A DNA stretch of 32,162 bases from Haplomitrium mnioides (Eukaryota > Marchantiophyta > Haplomitriopsida > Calobryales), in assembly GCA_049999725.1 (NCBI GenBank), contig JBNGIS010032621.1, forward strand, positions 1-32,162, in the 5' to 3' direction. Below the pieces are notes generated by a model. That model saw only the letters and a program-made list of their open reading frames with translations, did not search any database and had not been told where the DNA came from. Both the position numbers and the translations under genes were made by a program. This document shows positions 30,461 through 32,162 of the stretch, piece by piece; within the stretch, counting starts at the first letter, position 1; each line of letters starts with the position of its first letter.

Positions 30461-30687
30461 TTCTTCAATATAATATAATATTATAAAATATTAAGTTTAA
30501 GAATTTAAAAGATCTTGGCAATGGAAAAGAGAAAAGAAAAAGAAATGATATATATAGTATATTAAATATAATATATGAGGAATCAAATCTGAATTTTTTT
30601 GGTTTTTTTTTTATTTTAAGAATTTTTTTGAAAATTAAAGAAAATAAAAAAATCATAATTATAATTATAAAAATCAACAAGAGCAAA
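30461..30687. other. Very AT-rich stretch next to the copia primer-binding site
   Basis: Mostly A and T with runs such as TTTTTTTTATTTTA. No gene. It adjoins the degenerate primer-binding site. Confidence 0.5.
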
Positions 30688-30697
30688 TGTGATAACA
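30688..30697 (-). other. Degenerate initiator-Met primer-binding site of copia
   Basis: The minus strand reads TGTTATCACA, against TGGTATCAGA of the usual plant copia site: eight of ten match, including the TATCA core. It sits three bases from the LTR edge at 30701, normal copia spacing. Confidence 0.6.
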
Positions 30698-30700
30698 TGT

Positions 30701-30807
30701 TGTATTGTGATGTGCAATAAACATACAACTTTGGCCATTAGCTTATGCAAATATATGAAGGTATGAATCTTATCTTCTTATTCTCTTCTCAATCTCAAGT
30801 CTCAATA
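30701..30807 (-). repeat. Truncated 5' LTR of the copia element
   Basis: TGTATTGTGATGTGCAATAA and what follows match 22617-22725 in the same orientation, then diverge abruptly at about 30808. The LTR's outer about 185 bases are missing, so the promoter region is probably lost. Confidence 0.8.
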
Positions 30808-31648
30808 TTCAGAATGCTGCTGAAAGATCGTCAAATGGATGATCATAATTATTAATTTTATATATATAGGAGTTGATTGTAAACACCTTATTATCTAACT
30901 TATGTAAAAATATGAAAGTAAAAAGATTCAACCCAGTAAAATTAGATGGTTTTGTGGTTTGGTGTATTAATATTGAAAATGAAAGTGCAGGAGACTGAGC
31001 CATGTGAGAAAATATGAGTTTGCGTTGCCAAAAGATCTTCGTCGTCATGAATTGACAAAGCAAGCGATGGTTTTGTTGGGTTTCCCTTATTTTACATGAA
31101 GAAGCGTTGGTGAGTCAAATGAGAAGTCAGTCAGTCGGTCGGTGATCTTTGAGGTCGAGGGAAAATTGAGGTGGAAAGGGAATGAGACTCAGGCCACTGT
31201 TGAAATTTAGCTTTGGATGGCAGGAGAGATTTGACAGAGTCGGAATGTGATGTGAGGTGATATGATTGTGTAGATATTTGTTTGGTCACCATGCATTTCG
31301 TTTCATGCTTTCATCGCATGTCTGTCTTTCCTTTTCCTTCCGTTCCATTCCATTCCATCGTTACACGCATCTCACCCCATTCAAGCTTCACATTCCCATG
31401 GAGCCCCGAGTGTGCCAGGTGAGGAAGCAGGCAAGCTCTAAGCCCACGTAGACTAGCATTTGGAGAAAAACAGCAATGATGCATGCCAGTGAACTCAGGA
31501 CTGTGAATTGGATCGATCACAATGCAGGAAAAGTGATACAACATAGTTGTGATGCAATTCTTCTTGCAGGACAGGAGGATGGAATTGCATCACCGTCCTC
31601 CATAAATCGCACAAGACTACAGTCAATGAAAGAAAAGTTTTAATCTAT
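30808..31648. other. Host flank, no gene recognised
   Basis: Non-repetitive by comparison with the rest of the window. It lies 3' of the lectin fragment (minus-strand sense) and could include its 3' untranslated region. A short ATTCC-type run (about 31340-31360) is the only local repeat. No convincing polyadenylation signal was pinned down. Confidence 0.4.
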
Positions 31649-31891
31649 CTACTCACATTTATTTGGCCCACCCCACAAATAATTGCACCACTGTGAACCA
31701 TCCAAGGTAACTATCAGACTGCCATCGCTATGCAGTTCCAGCTGGAACATCTTGCTGGTGTTTGCCGTCGTCGAGAATTTACCAGTCGCCCAAAGTGCCG
31801 GGTACTGGATCTTGGACCCCTGGTTAACCTCGTACATGACCACGTTCCCATCCGCCTGCATGTAAAGCCCACATGTCGTTTCTGGCTTCAT
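31649..31891 (-). pseudogene. Bulb-type (GNA-like) mannose-binding lectin, C-terminal fragment
   Basis: About 80 codons from ATG 31889-31891 to TAG 31649-31651. A complete mannose-site motif QxDxNxVxY is visible as QADGNVVMY (residues 12-20). A second, degenerate copy, HSDGSLIVT (about 54-62), lacks the Gln, Asn, Val and Tyr. PALWATGKF fits the ALW strand that follows the first motif. Bulb-type lectins are about 110 residues of three such sub-domains, usually behind a signal peptide; here roughly the first third and any signal peptide are missing. The frame is clean with no internal stop, and its base composition is more GC-rich than its surroundings. Upstream the sequence changes at about 31898 to the repeat also found at 21083. 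It is therefore a truncated gene, unless an intron places the 5' part beyond the window. It could also be the lectin domain end of a larger receptor-like protein. Confidence 0.72.
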
Positions 31892-31897
31892 TCCACC

Positions 31898-32162
31898 GAA
31901 CAGTTGTGTATATTATGCTCATGTTGTCATCTTCCGCACTCAACTCAAAATGACCGCACATTGTAAGGAGGATAACACTACTCTTCTTCTTGGCTAAAGT
32001 TGCCTTAGAATATCCAATGCATACTCGATTTTAGAGTGCAGCCTTCTACTCTTGTTTTTTCTTTAAGACCCCGGAGCTAGAATTGCACCATTCTTTGAGC
32101 ATTTGAGAAATTGCGAGTCTACCAACATCTAGAAAAATTTTGGTCCTCACAACATTGGCTTT
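31898..32162. repeat. Copy 2 of the dispersed repeat at 21083-21366
   Basis: Same orientation as copy 1 and runs off the window. Its minus strand carries the last 38 codons of the same unidentified frame (stop TAG 32046-32048; EWCNSSSGVLKKKQE before it), with no stop in that stretch, whereas copy 1 has three stops further upstream. The junction with the lectin fragment is at about 31898. Confidence 0.85.

Larger units (their letters stand above)
22617..30807 (-). mobile_element. Decayed Ty1/copia retrotransposon
   Basis: Minus-strand element. The order is gag, zinc knuckle, protease, integrase, reverse transcriptase, RNase H; integrase before reverse transcriptase defines Ty1/copia. It has a 292-bp 3' LTR (22617-22908), a polypurine tract (22909-22919), a degenerate Met-type primer-binding site (30688-30697) and a 5' LTR cut to about 107 bp (30701-30807). 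Frame changes occur near 27400, near 25750 and near 23880, and there are many stops, so it is much older than the gypsy pair. The leader between 27906 and 30688 is far longer than usual and probably contains another insertion. The 5-bp duplication cannot be tested because the 5' LTR outer edge is lost. Confidence 0.85.

Overview
This window looks like transposon-dense nuclear DNA of a land plant. The evidence is one Ty1/copia element, two related Ty3/gypsy-type LTR elements with 3.5-3.8 kb LTRs, an older gypsy gag remnant, and a broken bulb-type (GNA-like) mannose-binding lectin. No intact host gene, tRNA, rRNA or CRISPR array was found. The species cannot be named from this sequence alone; the very long LTRs and nesting suggest a large genome.

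Layout. Positions 1-2720 hold a decayed gypsy-type gag on the minus strand. Positions 2726-18860 are one plus-strand LTR element flanked by a perfect 5-bp target duplication (AAAAG at 2721-2725 and 18861-18865). Its 5' LTR is split in two (2726-3358 and 10009-12885) by a second, minus-strand element at 3359-10003. The two halves sum to 3510 bp, against 3467 bp for the 3' LTR at 15394-18860. The outer element is non-autonomous: its 2.5 kb interior has a primer-binding-like site, one gag-derived reading frame and a polypurine tract, but no protease, reverse transcriptase or integrase. The inner element belongs to the same LTR family. It carries a 3782-bp LTR, a gag with three CCHC zinc knuckles and an aspartic protease, then stops without reverse transcriptase, integrase or a normal 3' LTR. 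Its far end instead carries about 21 bp of the LTR start in inverted orientation.

Positions 18866-22577 are moderately AT-rich sequence with one unidentified broken reading frame at 21242-21586; a second copy of that frame's 3' part lies at the right edge of the window. Positions 22617-30807 are a decayed minus-strand Ty1/copia element. It has a 292-bp 3' LTR, recognisable gag, protease, integrase, reverse transcriptase and RNase H, an unusually long 2.8 kb leader that probably contains inserted material, a degenerate initiator-Met-type primer-binding site, and a 5' LTR cut to about 107 bp. Positions 31649-31891 are the C-terminal part of a lectin, broken at its 5' side where the duplicated unidentified sequence begins.

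How it fits together. The gypsy pair shares LTR ends, primer-binding-like site and gag C-terminal architecture, so the outer element could have been mobilised in trans by an autonomous relative that is not in the window. The nesting leaves about 2.9-kb LTR arms head to head, a natural source of hairpin RNA. Nothing here is a defence or metabolic system. The most unusual items are the inner element's inverted LTR-start termini and the outer element's long gag-derived frame, which has eleven stop codons but no frameshift.
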